Shown here piece by piece: positions 43,723 through 52,287 of a stretch of 64,000 nt of DNA. The notes beneath the pieces were generated by a model. It searched no databases. It saw only the letters and a program-made list of their open reading frames with translations, and was not told the DNA's origin. This DNA comes from GCA-2684655 sp045105235 (GTDB taxonomy: Bacteria > Planctomycetota > UBA1135 > UBA2386). The position numbers and the translations under genes were made by a program. The first letter of the stretch is position 1. Each line of letters starts with the position of its first letter. The DNA is taken from NCBI GenBank assembly GCA_045105235.1, contig JBGCDH010000004.1:1-64000 (forward strand), in the 5' to 3' direction.

Positions 43723-43761
43723 CATTCGGCCGCCGCATTCGGCCGAAGCATTCGGCCGCGG
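43723..43761. repeat. 13-bp tandem repeat x3 upstream of htpG
   Basis: CATTCGGCCGCCG, CATTCGGCCGAAG and CATTCGGCCGCGG are adjacent in non-coding DNA between the TPR gene and htpG. The core ATTCGGCCG is shared with the arms of the hairpin at 4381-4414. Confidence 0.88.
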
Positions 43762-43906
43762 ATCGCATCAGGATCGATCTGCCCCTTGAACCCAACCGGG
43801 CGCGTCGCAATCCTGCTAGGCCAATTCGCGCGTGAGTCCGGAGCTGACATCACGATCGCTCCACCAAGCGCCCCTATCTGATCCCGCCAAGACGGCCCCC
43901 CCGGAT

Positions 43907-45841
43907 ATGTCCCAGACCGCCGAGAAGCACACGTTCCAGGCAGAGGTCAACGAGGTTCTGTCCCTCGTCGTCAACTCTCTCTACTCCCACCGCGAAGTCT
44001 TCCTGCGCGAGTTGATCAGCAACTCCGCCGACGCGCTCGACCAACTCAACTTCCGTGCGTTGACCGAGCACGAGCTGCTCGGCGACGACAAGGAGCTGCG
44101 CATCGAGCTCGTCCGCGACGAAGAAGCCAACACGCTGACGATCCGCGACAACGGCATCGGCATGACGCGCGATGAGCTGATCGCCAATCTCGGCACGATC
44201 GCACGCAGCGGCAGCAAGAAGCTGATGCAGTCGCTGTCGGCCGAGCAAAAGAAGGACGTATCGCTGATCGGCCAATTCGGCGTCGGCTTCTACTCCGCGT
44301 TCTTGGTAGCGGACTCGGTTCGCGTCACCTCCCGCAAGGCCGGCAGCGACGAAAGCTGGACCTGGGAAAGCCAGGCAAAGGGCGACTTCGAAGTCCGCCC
44401 CGCGGACCGCGAAGTGCGCGGCACCGACATCACGCTGACGCTCAAAGACGACGCCAAGGAATACGTGCAGGAGTGGCCTGTGCGCGACGTGGTCCGAAAG
44501 TACAGCGACTTTGTGCGGTGGCCGATTCGCATGGAGGTCGAACGCACCACAGGCGAAGGCGACGACAAGAAGACCGAAACCGAATCCGTCTCACTGAACA
44601 GCGCACGCGCGCTGTGGACGCGCTCCAAGAGCGACGTCGAAGACAGCGACTACAAGGAGTTCTACAAAGCGACATCGCACGATTGGAGCGACCCGCTGGC
44701 CTGGACCCACTTCAAGGTCGAAGGCACGCACGAGCTCACGGGCCTGCTCTTCCTGCCGGAGAAGGCGCAATTCGACGTCGTCGATCGCCAGAAGAGCGGC
44801 GTCAAGCTGTTCGTCAAGCGCGTCTTCATCATGGACGACGCACAGGAGATCGTGCCGGAGTGGCTGCGATTCGTGCGCGGCGTCGTCGACAGCGAAGACC
44901 TGCCTCTGAACGTTTCGCGCGAGATCCTGCAGAAGGACGCGACGACGCGCTTCATCAAGAAGCAGGTCGTCGGCAAGACGCTGACGCTGCTCGAAGAGCT
45001 GGCTGCCGAAGGCGAGACCGAGCGCCCGCTTGGCGCAGCCGCAGAAGGCGAAGAGCAGAAGACCGAGAAGGTCAACCGCTACGACATCTTCTACCGTGAG
45101 TTCAGCCGCAACTTGAAGGAGGGCGTCTACCACGAGCACGATGCACGAGAGCGGCTTTCCAAGCTGCTGCGGTTCCACACGACGCACGGCGAGCAGGGTG
45201 ATCTGACGAGCCTGGAAGACTACGTCTCGCGCATGGGCGGCGAGCAGAAGTCGATCTACTACGTCGCCGCCGACAGCCTCAGCGCCGCCAGCTCGAGCCC
45301 GCACATCGAAGCCCTCAAAAAGCACGGCCACGAAGTGCTGCTGCTGACCGAGGCGATCGACGAATGGGTTGTCGATGCACTGCGCGAGTTCGATGAAAAC
45401 GCGTTCGTATCGGCCGCCAAGGGTGCGCTGGATCTGCCCGAATCCGACGAGGAGAAGCAGAAGAAGGAAGAGCGCCAAAAGGAGCTCGCCCCGATGCTGG
45501 AGCGCGTGCAGACGGCACTCGAGGCACAGGTCTCGACGGTGCGCATCACCGACCGCCTGACCGATTCGCCCGCGTGCCTCGTCAGCGACGAAGGCGGCAT
45601 GAGCGCGCGTCAAGCCAAAGTCCTGCGCGAAGCCGGACACGACGTGCCGGAGCAAAAGCGCATCCTCGAGCTGAATGCTGAGCACGCCGTTGTGCAGAAG
45701 CTTCAGAACCTCGAAGCAGACTCGCAGTTTGCTGACTGGTCGGCGCTGCTCTACGACCAGGCACTGCTGGCAGAAGGATCCTTGCCGATCGACCCCGCTG
45801 CATTCAGCCGCCGCCTGACCAGCCTGATGGCGGACAGCTAG
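43907..45841 (+). CDS. htpG: Molecular chaperone HtpG (Hsp90)
   Basis: The 644-residue protein starts at the ATG at 43907; an open frame to 43832 is not part of the family. The N-terminal GHKL ATPase domain has FLRELISNSADALDQL near 30, DNGIGMTRDELIANLGTIARSG near 82 and GQFGVGFYSAFLVAD near 122. The middle domain has DLPLNVSREILQ near 330 with the conserved Arg. The C-terminal dimer domain begins near 510. Length and motifs match bacterial HtpG. It is 241 bp after the TPR gene and 50 bp before a nitroreductase gene on the same strand. Confidence 0.96.
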   Translation: MSQTAEKHTFQAEVNEVLSLVVNSLYSHREVFLRELISNSADALDQLNFRALTEHELLGDDKELRIELVRDEEANTLTIRDNGIGMTRDELIANLGTIARSGSKKLMQSLSAEQKKDVSLIGQFGVGFYSAFLVADSVRVTSRKAGSDESWTWESQAKGDFEVRPADREVRGTDITLTLKDDAKEYVQEWPVRDVVRKYSDFVRWPIRMEVERTTGEGDDKKTETESVSLNSARALWTRSKSDVEDSDYKEFYKATSHDWSDPLAWTHFKVEGTHELTGLLFLPEKAQFDVVDRQKSGVKLFVKRVFIMDDAQEIVPEWLRFVRGVVDSEDLPLNVSREILQKDATTRFIKKQVVGKTLTLLEELAAEGETERPLGAAAEGEEQKTEKVNRYDIFYREFSRNLKEGVYHEHDARERLSKLLRFHTTHGEQGDLTSLEDYVSRMGGEQKSIYYVAADSLSAASSSPHIEALKKHGHEVLLLTEAIDEWVVDALREFDENAFVSAAKGALDLPESDEEKQKKEERQKELAPMLERVQTALEAQVSTVRITDRLTDSPACLVSDEGGMSARQAKVLREAGHDVPEQKRILELNAEHAVVQKLQNLEADSQFADWSALLYDQALLAEGSLPIDPAAFSRRLTSLMADS

Positions 45842-45891
45842 CGCTGCCTGCCAGCCGGCCGATCGACAACGGCAACGCCCCACAGAAACCT

Positions 45892-46542
45892 ATGACCGAC
45901 CTGACCCCAGAACAAACCATCGAACGCCTCGAGTGGCGCTACGCCGTCAAGCAGTTCGATGCCGCCAAGAAGATCCCGGACGCGACGTGGCAGGCGCTCG
46001 AACAATCGCTGGTGCTCGCACCTTCTTCGTTCGGGCTGCAGCCGTGGAAGTTCTTGGTCATCGATGACCCCAAAATCCGCGAGCAGCTGCGCGCCGCCTC
46101 GTGGAACCAATCGCAGGTTGTCGACGCCGATCGCTACGTCGTGATCACGGCCCTGCGCACAACGACCGACGATGACGTCGATCGCTTCATGCAGCGCACC
46201 AGCGATGTCCGCGGAGCGTCCGTCGACAGCATGGCCGGCTACCGCAACGTCATCGTCGACTTCGTAACCAAGGGCTGGGCCGCCAAGGATCTGTTTGGCT
46301 GGAACAGCCGGCAGTCCTACATCGCACTCGGCCAGCTGATGACGGCCGCCGCGATGATGGGAATCGACACGTGTCCGATGGAAGGCATCGACATGCACGG
46401 CTACGACGAGCTGCTCGACCTGAAGAACACGCGCTACGCCACGCTGTGCGCGTGCGCGCTTGGCTACCGTTCCGCGGAGGACAAGTACGCCGCCGCCGCC
46501 AAGGTCCGCTACACGCACGACGAAGTCATCGAGCACCGCTAG
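45892..46542 (+). CDS. NAD(P)H-dependent nitroreductase family oxidoreductase
   Basis: This 216-residue FMN enzyme has the family's phosphate-binding RYAVKQFDAAKKIP near 16, the core APSSFGLQPWKFLVI near 43, and the C-terminal GIDTCPMEGIDMHGYDELL near 160, which closes the flavin pocket. It resembles NfsB/YdgI-type NAD(P)H oxidoreductases. Substrates of such enzymes (nitroaromatics, quinones, other flavin acceptors) cannot be told from sequence. The gene is 50 bp after htpG and may be co-transcribed. A CGCGAC hexamer array follows its stop. Confidence 0.9.
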   Translation: MTDLTPEQTIERLEWRYAVKQFDAAKKIPDATWQALEQSLVLAPSSFGLQPWKFLVIDDPKIREQLRAASWNQSQVVDADRYVVITALRTTTDDDVDRFMQRTSDVRGASVDSMAGYRNVIVDFVTKGWAAKDLFGWNSRQSYIALGQLMTAAAMMGIDTCPMEGIDMHGYDELLDLKNTRYATLCACALGYRSAEDKYAAAAKVRYTHDEVIEHR

Positions 46543-46544
46543 GC

Positions 46545-46568
46545 CGCGACCGCGACCGCGACCGCGAC
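46545..46568. repeat. 6-bp tandem repeat x4 between convergent genes
   Basis: CGCGAC is repeated four times directly after the stop codon of the nitroreductase gene, in the 69-bp gap before the convergent glycosylase gene. Confidence 0.85.
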
Positions 46569-46611
46569 CACTGCGGATGCCCTGCTCGTCCGTGATCTGC
46601 CCATCAGCGGC

Positions 46612-47133
46612 CTAGCCGCCAGCGAGCAGCCCGCGCAGCTCCGCCAACCATCGCTCACGCTTTTGCGCCAAGCTTTGGCTGGCGTGAGCCGGGCTCGTCG
46701 ACGGCAGCTTGACGACCGGCAGGCCCCGCCAGGGTATATCAAGCCCCGCCACGACGCGCCGGCGGTAGAGATCGAACGCCGCGCCGCCATTGCAGAAAAC
46801 CGACCGAACATCGGGGTGACGGGCGTAGAAACCGGCGAAGTCATTGGCCTCGGCGGTCGCACGATCGATGTCGCTATCGAGGCTGCCTTTGCGACGGCAG
46901 CGCGCCAGGACATCCCAAAGCGCAACACCGGCGCGGCGCAACGCCTGCAGCCGTTCGCCGTATTCGGCATCCGGCGCAAAGCCGCAAAGTTCGCCCATGA
47001 TCGGCCAGAAGGCATTGCGCGGGTGCGCGTAGTAGCGCTGCGCCTCGAGCGACGCCACGCCCGGCATACTGCCCAGAACAAGTATGCGCGCATCTCGTTG
47101 CGCGACGTAGTCGAAGCTCGCGACGTTCGCCAC
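46612..47133 (-). CDS. DNA-deoxyinosine (hypoxanthine) glycosylase, uracil-DNA glycosylase superfamily
   Basis: The 173-residue protein begins ASFDYVAQRDARILVLGSMPGVASLEAQRYYAHPRNAFWPIMGEL, the signature of the hypoxanthine-DNA glycosylase branch of the UDG superfamily: GSMPG replaces the GQDPY of family 1, and HPRNAFW places the base-recognition loop. LPSTSPAHAS near 147 is the C-terminal DNA-binding loop. It should excise deaminated adenine and perhaps uracil. The ATG at 47133 fits the family start. It shares a short divergent promoter region with selO. Confidence 0.9.
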   Translation of the reverse strand: MANVASFDYVAQRDARILVLGSMPGVASLEAQRYYAHPRNAFWPIMGELCGFAPDAEYGERLQALRRAGVALWDVLARCRRKGSLDSDIDRATAEANDFAGFYARHPDVRSVFCNGGAAFDLYRRRVVAGLDIPWRGLPVVKLPSTSPAHASQSLAQKRERWLAELRGLLAGG

Positions 47134-47180
47134 GCGTCACACTCTACGGAAAGACGCGATGCGGTCGAACCACTACTGGT

Positions 47181-48797
47181 ATGAACGCATCGATGAGCGG
47201 GCCCCAATTCCAACGTCGCTTCCTCGACTCGCTTCCGGGCGATACTGACACCCACGCGATGCCGCGCGAAGTCCTGGGCGCGATGTGGTCACGCGTTGCG
47301 CCCACGCCGGTCGCAGCACCGCGGATACTGACGTGGTCAAAAGGGCTAGCCGAACAGCTCGGGCTCCCTGCGGACCTCATGCAGTCCCAGCAGGCGGCCG
47401 ACGTCCTGACGGGCAACGCGCAGTGGCCCGGCATGGACACATACGCGGCCAACTACGGCGGGCATCAGTTCGGCAACTGGGCTGGACAGCTCGGCGATGG
47501 CCGCGCGATCGTGCTCGGCGAGCTACGCGACCCGAGCGGTCGCTCCCATGAGCTGCAGCTCAAGGGCGCGGGCCCGACCGCCTACTCGCGCATGGGCGAT
47601 GGTCGCGCCGTTCTGCGGTCATCCATCCGGGAATACCTGTGCAGCGAGGCGATGCACGCACTCGACATTCCCACGACCCGAGCCCTGTCGCTCGCCGCGA
47701 CCGGCGACAACATCGTGCGCGACATGTTTTACGACGGCAACGCGCGCGCCGAGCCGGGCGCAATCGTCTGCCGCGTGGCCGAGTCCTTCCTGCGTTTTGG
47801 TAGCTACCAGCTGCCGACCTCACGCGGCGACCACGAGCTGCTTCAACAGCTGGTCGACTTCACGCTCGAGAACTGGTTTCCGGAGCACTTCAACCAGGGC
47901 GTTGACGGCTACGTCGAATGGCTCAAGACCGTGGCCGAGCGCACCGCGCGGCTGGTCGCCAGCTGGCAGGGAGTCGGCTTTGTGCACGGCGTGCTCAACA
48001 CCGACAACATGTCGATCCTCGGCCTTACGATCGACTACGGCCCCTATGGCTGGATCGACAACTTTGACTTTCAGTGGACGCCGAACACCACCGACAACAT
48101 GCAGCGCCGCTATGCGTACGGCCGCCAGCCAAGCATCGGTCTCTGGAACATCGCGCGGCTGTGCGAAGCAATCCAGCCGCTGCTCGGGGACGACAAAGAG
48201 CGACTGGAGGAGGCCATCACGCACTACCAAAGGAGCTACGCGAAGGCGGCAACAAACGTCTGGGGCAGCAAGCTCGGCATCAGCTGGCGCGGTGCCAGTG
48301 AAGGCGGCGCCACTGAAGGCAGCGCAGGCGGCGACGAAAACCTCGTGCAGAGCCTTCTCGAGTGGCTCGAAAAGCACGAGACGGACATGACCATCTTTTT
48401 CCGCTCGCTGGCGCCCGTCGCAGAGCAGCCAACCGCCCCCGACAGCCTGCCAGAGGGCATCCGCGCAGCGTTCTACTCGGAGCCGGCGGCAGCACACGTC
48501 GAAGCAGGCACCGCGTGGCTGCGACGCTGGTGGCAGCGAACGCGCGAAGAGCCGCGCGAGCCGGCCGAGATCGCCGCCGCCATGCAGCGCACAAATCCGA
48601 AATACGTGCTCCGCAACTGGCTCTCACAGCAAGCGATCGAAGCGGCCGAGCAAGGCGACCTAGCGCCACTCCACCGACTCGAAGCGGTGATGCAGCACCC
48701 ATTCGACGAACAGCCCGAGCACGAGGAACTCGCCGGCCGGCGCCCCGAGTGGGCGCGGAACAAGCCGGGCTGCTCCGCCCTTTCCTGCAGCTCTTAG
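47181..48797 (+). CDS. selO: Protein adenylyltransferase SelO (YdiU)
   Basis: The 538-residue pseudokinase-fold enzyme transfers AMP from ATP to Ser/Thr/Tyr residues of proteins. It has YAANYGGHQFGNWAGQLGDGRAIVLGEL near 90, the nucleotide loop LKGAGPTAYSRMGDGRAVLRSSIREYLCSEAMHAL, and the catalytic DNMSILGLTIDYGPYGWIDNFD near 275. The C-terminus is SCSS, where the usual Sec position is Cys, so no selenocysteine is needed. A 15-bp tandem array (48291-48320) inserts GASEG/GATEG-type residues into the C-terminal half. The stop codon overlaps that of the convergent SulP gene. Confidence 0.95.
   Translation: MNASMSGPQFQRRFLDSLPGDTDTHAMPREVLGAMWSRVAPTPVAAPRILTWSKGLAEQLGLPADLMQSQQAADVLTGNAQWPGMDTYAANYGGHQFGNWAGQLGDGRAIVLGELRDPSGRSHELQLKGAGPTAYSRMGDGRAVLRSSIREYLCSEAMHALDIPTTRALSLAATGDNIVRDMFYDGNARAEPGAIVCRVAESFLRFGSYQLPTSRGDHELLQQLVDFTLENWFPEHFNQGVDGYVEWLKTVAERTARLVASWQGVGFVHGVLNTDNMSILGLTIDYGPYGWIDNFDFQWTPNTTDNMQRRYAYGRQPSIGLWNIARLCEAIQPLLGDDKERLEEAITHYQRSYAKAATNVWGSKLGISWRGASEGGATEGSAGGDENLVQSLLEWLEKHETDMTIFFRSLAPVAEQPTAPDSLPEGIRAAFYSEPAAAHVEAGTAWLRRWWQRTREEPREPAEIAAAMQRTNPKYVLRNWLSQQAIEAAEQGDLAPLHRLEAVMQHPFDEQPEHEELAGRRPEWARNKPGCSALSCSS
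48291..48320 (+). repeat. In-frame 15-bp tandem duplication in selO
   Basis: GGTGCCAGTGAAGGC (48291) is followed by GGCGCCACTGAAGGC (48306) and a partial AGCGCAGGC. They encode GASEG, GATEG and SAG in a loop of SelO. Confidence 0.82.
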
Positions 48798-51100
48798 GAG
48801 ACGCCGACCGCGCGCGACTCGCGGTCGAAGAACTCGACGTTCCCGGTCGCCACGTCGTAGAGGCCGCCGACGATGCCGATTTCGTTGCGCTCAAGCATGG
48901 CGGCCAGCGCCGGACTGTTCTGCTTGATGAAGTCGATCGTGTTTTCGACGTGAAGCGTCGCGACACGATCGACAAACGGGGCGTTCGCGCCGGTTCGGTC
49001 CGACGTCGTCGCCACCTCACGCTCGACCGCGTGCTGAATCGCAGAGGTCACCGACGGCAAGTTGCTGAGCCCGAGTGCAGCCGGATCTTCTCCCTTGGCC
49101 ACGAAATCGCAGGTCGCCTTGACGGCACCGCAGCGCGTGTGGCCAAGCACGACGATCAGCTTTGCTCCCGCGATCTTGCAGCCGTATTCCATGCTGCCGA
49201 GCACCTTATCCATCGCCACGTTGCCGGCGACGCGCACGCTAAAGATGTCGCCGATACCGAGATCGAACAGCAGCTCTGCAGGGGCGCGCGAGTCGATACA
49301 GCTCAGTACACACGCCATGGGGTGCTCGCCCGCAGCGGTCTGGTCGACTTGCCGAACCAGGTCACGCTTGAGCCGCCGGTTGTTGGCAAAGCGCTCGTTG
49401 CCGTCTCGCAGCACCTTGAGCACGGAGGCCGGCGTCATGCCCGCCTGGACCTCTCGCGTCGAGTAGTCCACATACTGCACAACGTCGTCGAGTTCGTAGC
49501 GCTCCTTGAACCCGATCGTGCTGACGGTGATCTCGCGGCCCTTGGCCGTGTCGGTGACAAACTCCCGAATCAACGCAAGCACATCGGGGTCAATGTATTC
49601 ACTCTCGCGCGCGTCGATCACGACCTGGCTGCCGCGCTTGACGTTGTCAAACAGGCTCGCCAAGTGCGCACGATTGAAGAAGCTTGCATAGCGCGCCAGC
49701 TCGATGCGACGCACATCGCCGCCGACGTGCCCTTCGTCCACAACGTGGAAGCCACCCTGCAGGTTGCGCCACAACACAAAGGCGATACTCGTGCCCAGGC
49801 CGATCAAGACGCCGGTCAAGAGATCCGTGCGCACGATGGCAACCACCGTGACCACGAACGGCACGAACTGGCTCCAGCCTTCGCGCAGCATCTGCAGGAA
49901 CAGGCGCGGGTTGGCCAGCTTGAAGCCCGTCACAACGAGCACCGCCGCAAGAGCAGCGAGCGGGATGCGATTGAGCAAGGCAGCGAAAAACGCAACGCTG
50001 ATGAGCAGCAGCGCCCCGTGGGTCAGGGCCGACAGACGCGTGCGGGCTCCGCAGCTCGCGTTCACCGAACTGCGGACGATGACCGACGTCATGGGCAAAC
50101 CACCGACCGCACCCGCGGCGATGTTGCCAACACCCTGCGCGAAGAGCTCGCGGTTTGGAGGCGAGGAGCGACGCAGCGGATCCAGGCGATCGGTCGCCTC
50201 CAGGTTTAGCAACGTTTCGAGAGAAGCCACGATCGCCAGCGTGACGGCCGCCAACCAAACCGCCGAGTCCGTAATCCTGGAGAAGTCCGGCAGCGTCAGC
50301 AGATCCGAGAAGCCAAAGTCGTTTTCACCGACAACCGGAACGGTGACCAAGTGGGATGGCTCCAGCACCCAGCCGGAGCCCATCCAGCCGAACAGTTCGT
50401 TGAGCAGAGTCCCGAGCAAGACCGCCGCAAGCGCACTCGGAAACATGCGCTTCTTGAGCGGCGTCTTGTCCCACACCAAGAGCAGAGTCATCGCCGACAG
50501 TCCGATCAGCGCAGCGCCCGGCAGCAGCGTGCGGAACGTCGACAGAAGCGCGCTGAACGTGTTGTCGCCGTCTTCCTGCGCATAGGACATGTCACCCTCA
50601 AAGTCGGTGTCATGGCCCAAGAGGTGCGGGATCTGCTTGAGGATCAGCAGCACACCAATCGCCGCGAGCAGCCCCTTGATGACGCTGTTCGGGAAGTAGT
50701 TGGCCAAGCCCCCGGCCTTGAGAGCTCCGAGTCCGATCTGCAGGAAGCCCGACAGCAAGACCGCCATCAGGAAGACCCTGAAACCCTCCGGGCCGCCTCC
50801 GAAGCTCGCGATTTGCGCGACAACAATCGCCGCCAAGCCCGCCGCGGGGCCGGAGACACTGACGTGCGAGCCACTCAGAGCGCCAATGATCAGCCCGCCG
50901 ATGATGCCGGAGATCAGTCCAGCCTGCAGCGGTGCTCCCGAAGCGTGCGCGATGCCAAGGCAGAGCGGCAGCGCAACGAGAAAGACCACGACACCGGCGA
51001 TGAGATCTCGACCGACGAACTTCCCGGAGGCAGCTCCGGGCGAACTGGATGCGGTGGGCGGGCTAGGTTGGCTGTCCATGGCTTGGTTGTGTCTGTCCAT
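48794..51100 (-). CDS. SulP anion transporter fused to beta-carbonic anhydrase
   Basis: The protein is about 768 residues from the ATG at 51100; GTG at 51115 and ATG at 51079 are alternatives. Twelve or so membrane helices (about 30-430) follow the SulP pattern, beginning DLIAGVVVFLVALPLCLGIAHASGAPLQAGLISGIIGG. A STAS-like segment (about 465-555: SQVVIDARESEYIDPDVLALIREF) follows. A beta-carbonic anhydrase domain (about 575-765) has the zinc ligands in CIDSR (Cys near 599) and GHTRCGAV (His near 652, Cys near 655) and Asp of the dyad. It probably imports bicarbonate or sulfate and interconverts it with CO2 at the membrane. An inverted repeat lies just upstream. Confidence 0.93.
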   Translation of the reverse strand: MDRHNQAMDSQPSPPTASSSPGAASGKFVGRDLIAGVVVFLVALPLCLGIAHASGAPLQAGLISGIIGGLIIGALSGSHVSVSGPAAGLAAIVVAQIASFGGGPEGFRVFLMAVLLSGFLQIGLGALKAGGLANYFPNSVIKGLLAAIGVLLILKQIPHLLGHDTDFEGDMSYAQEDGDNTFSALLSTFRTLLPGAALIGLSAMTLLLVWDKTPLKKRMFPSALAAVLLGTLLNELFGWMGSGWVLEPSHLVTVPVVGENDFGFSDLLTLPDFSRITDSAVWLAAVTLAIVASLETLLNLEATDRLDPLRRSSPPNRELFAQGVGNIAAGAVGGLPMTSVIVRSSVNASCGARTRLSALTHGALLLISVAFFAALLNRIPLAALAAVLVVTGFKLANPRLFLQMLREGWSQFVPFVVTVVAIVRTDLLTGVLIGLGTSIAFVLWRNLQGGFHVVDEGHVGGDVRRIELARYASFFNRAHLASLFDNVKRGSQVVIDARESEYIDPDVLALIREFVTDTAKGREITVSTIGFKERYELDDVVQYVDYSTREVQAGMTPASVLKVLRDGNERFANNRRLKRDLVRQVDQTAAGEHPMACVLSCIDSRAPAELLFDLGIGDIFSVRVAGNVAMDKVLGSMEYGCKIAGAKLIVVLGHTRCGAVKATCDFVAKGEDPAALGLSNLPSVTSAIQHAVEREVATTSDRTGANAPFVDRVATLHVENTIDFIKQNSPALAAMLERNEIGIVGGLYDVATGNVEFFDRESRAVGVS

Positions 51101-51152
51101 TCGCGCGAGGCGCACGCCTCACGCAACGGTCTCTGAGCCCCCATGATCGGGA

Positions 51153-51167
51153 CGCCAGAATCTGGCG
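51153..51167. promoter_or_regulatory. 15-nt inverted repeat upstream of the SulP-carbonic anhydrase gene
   Basis: CGCCAGA and TCTGGCG are perfect arms around a single central base, 53 bp before the SulP start. The short centre fits a protein-binding operator better than an RNA terminator. No regulator gene is near. Function is inferred only. Confidence 0.4.
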
Positions 51168-51207
51168 CCGAAACCATACGCCATTGAGCGGTCAATTGGT
51201 CAGGACC

Positions 51208-52248
51208 TCACTTGCCGCCGCGATCTTCAGACGAATCGCCGCGCTGAAGCCGCCGAATCCTGGTCGCAACCTCGCGCGTGAGATCGTTGGGCACCGGAAC
51301 CGTGAGGTTGTACTGCGCCAGAACCCACCGCTTTTCTCGCATCACAAGCACCCCAGAGCCCCGGCACTCCCCGTAGCTCTGATTGTCGAGAACCTCGTCA
51401 AACCAGGCGACATCGCCGCCCGGAGCGATCTGCACGTGGCGCTTCAGCGGCACATAGGTCCACGCCGTCTTGCCCTGAAAGTAGGGCAGAGCAAAGGCAC
51501 GAAACTCGGCGCCGGTCCAGCGCTCGGTGCCATCCGTTCCCAAGAACACCGCGTCGTCCGGGAGCAGACGGAAATAGCGGTCCTGGTCCGCCGTCGCAGC
51601 GGCATCGTGAAAGCTGTCAAGAGCTCGATCCACAGCGGCTGCGCCCCCCGGCAGCAGCCGTCCAGCCCGCAGCTTGGCGAGACGCGCACGCACGACCTCC
51701 GGCTGCCGCCCGGGAATGGCCGCAAAGGAGCGGTGCGGCAATCTGGCGAAAGGTGGCGGCGCGAGATCCAAGGCCTTGCCCCCGCAAATCGTCAAGCTTT
51801 GAAACTCGTGCGCCTGTGCATCGACGGCCGCCATGGCCGAAGCCTGGTGCGCGATGGCCACCGCGTGCAGCGCACCGTGCTGGATTCGATGCGTCTGGCG
51901 CAGTTTCGCCAGCAGGCCCCCCAGAGCATCGGGCACGGCCGGCCGATCGAGGCAGGCAACCAACCAGCCGTTCGCCGCGAGCGCAGCGACAAGAGCGCGC
52001 CCATCGGAATTGCCAGCATCGGAATTGCCAGCATCGGGATCGCCAGCATCGGCATCGGCATCGAGCCAGACGAGCGCCATCGGAGCCCAATCGCCAGGCT
52101 CGACGCCCTTTGGCCGCGTCACCTCACAAGGAACGCTCGCGGCCGACGGCCGGGCTTCCACATCCTGGCTGCGCAGGCAGGGCAGCGCCGCGGCAGCGGC
52201 AGCGAGCAGCCGACAGCCAAGGGAGAACGTCGATGAGCGTCGCAGCAT
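51208..52248 (-). CDS. Exported protein with hydrolase-like N-terminus and NTF2/SnoaL-like domain
   Basis: The 346-residue protein has a signal peptide (LGCRLLAAAAAALPCLRSQ). Residues 40-175 resemble a truncated alpha/beta-hydrolase core (PMALVWLDADADAG..., VAALAANGWLVACLDRP, HAVAIAHQASAMAAVDA) but the classical G-x-S-x-G nucleophile is degenerate. Residues 205-325 match an NTF2-like/SnoaL fold: ALDSFHDAAATADQDRYFRLLPDDAVFLGTDGTERWTG. Such domains are common in stress or polyketide cyclase relatives. A 15-bp array (52003-52047) encodes the acidic DAG/NSDAG repeats near residue 70. Domain combination is unusual; activity unknown. Confidence 0.72.
   Translation of the reverse strand: MLRRSSTFSLGCRLLAAAAAALPCLRSQDVEARPSAASVPCEVTRPKGVEPGDWAPMALVWLDADADAGDPDAGNSDAGNSDGRALVAALAANGWLVACLDRPAVPDALGGLLAKLRQTHRIQHGALHAVAIAHQASAMAAVDAQAHEFQSLTICGGKALDLAPPPFARLPHRSFAAIPGRQPEVVRARLAKLRAGRLLPGGAAAVDRALDSFHDAAATADQDRYFRLLPDDAVFLGTDGTERWTGAEFRAFALPYFQGKTAWTYVPLKRHVQIAPGGDVAWFDEVLDNQSYGECRGSGVLVMREKRWVLAQYNLTVPVPNDLTREVATRIRRLQRGDSSEDRGGK
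52003..52047 (-). repeat. In-frame 15-bp tandem repeat x3
   Basis: ATCGGAATTGCCAGC occurs twice exactly and a third time as ATCGGGATCGCCAGC. Read on the minus strand it encodes repeated (D)AGNSD-type residues in the exported NTF2-like protein. Confidence 0.9.
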
Positions 52249-52287
52249 GCGCGCATCTTCGCCGCAACCTGGGGGCTCGTGCCAGCC

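Noticed and set aside
48795..48797. Selenocysteine (UGA) in SelO
   Set aside because: The protein ends SCSS with Cys and a TAG stop, so no recoding is needed.
48362..50209. 615-codon plus-strand frame
   Set aside because: It overlaps the end of selO and runs antisense to the SulP gene; no recognisable protein features.
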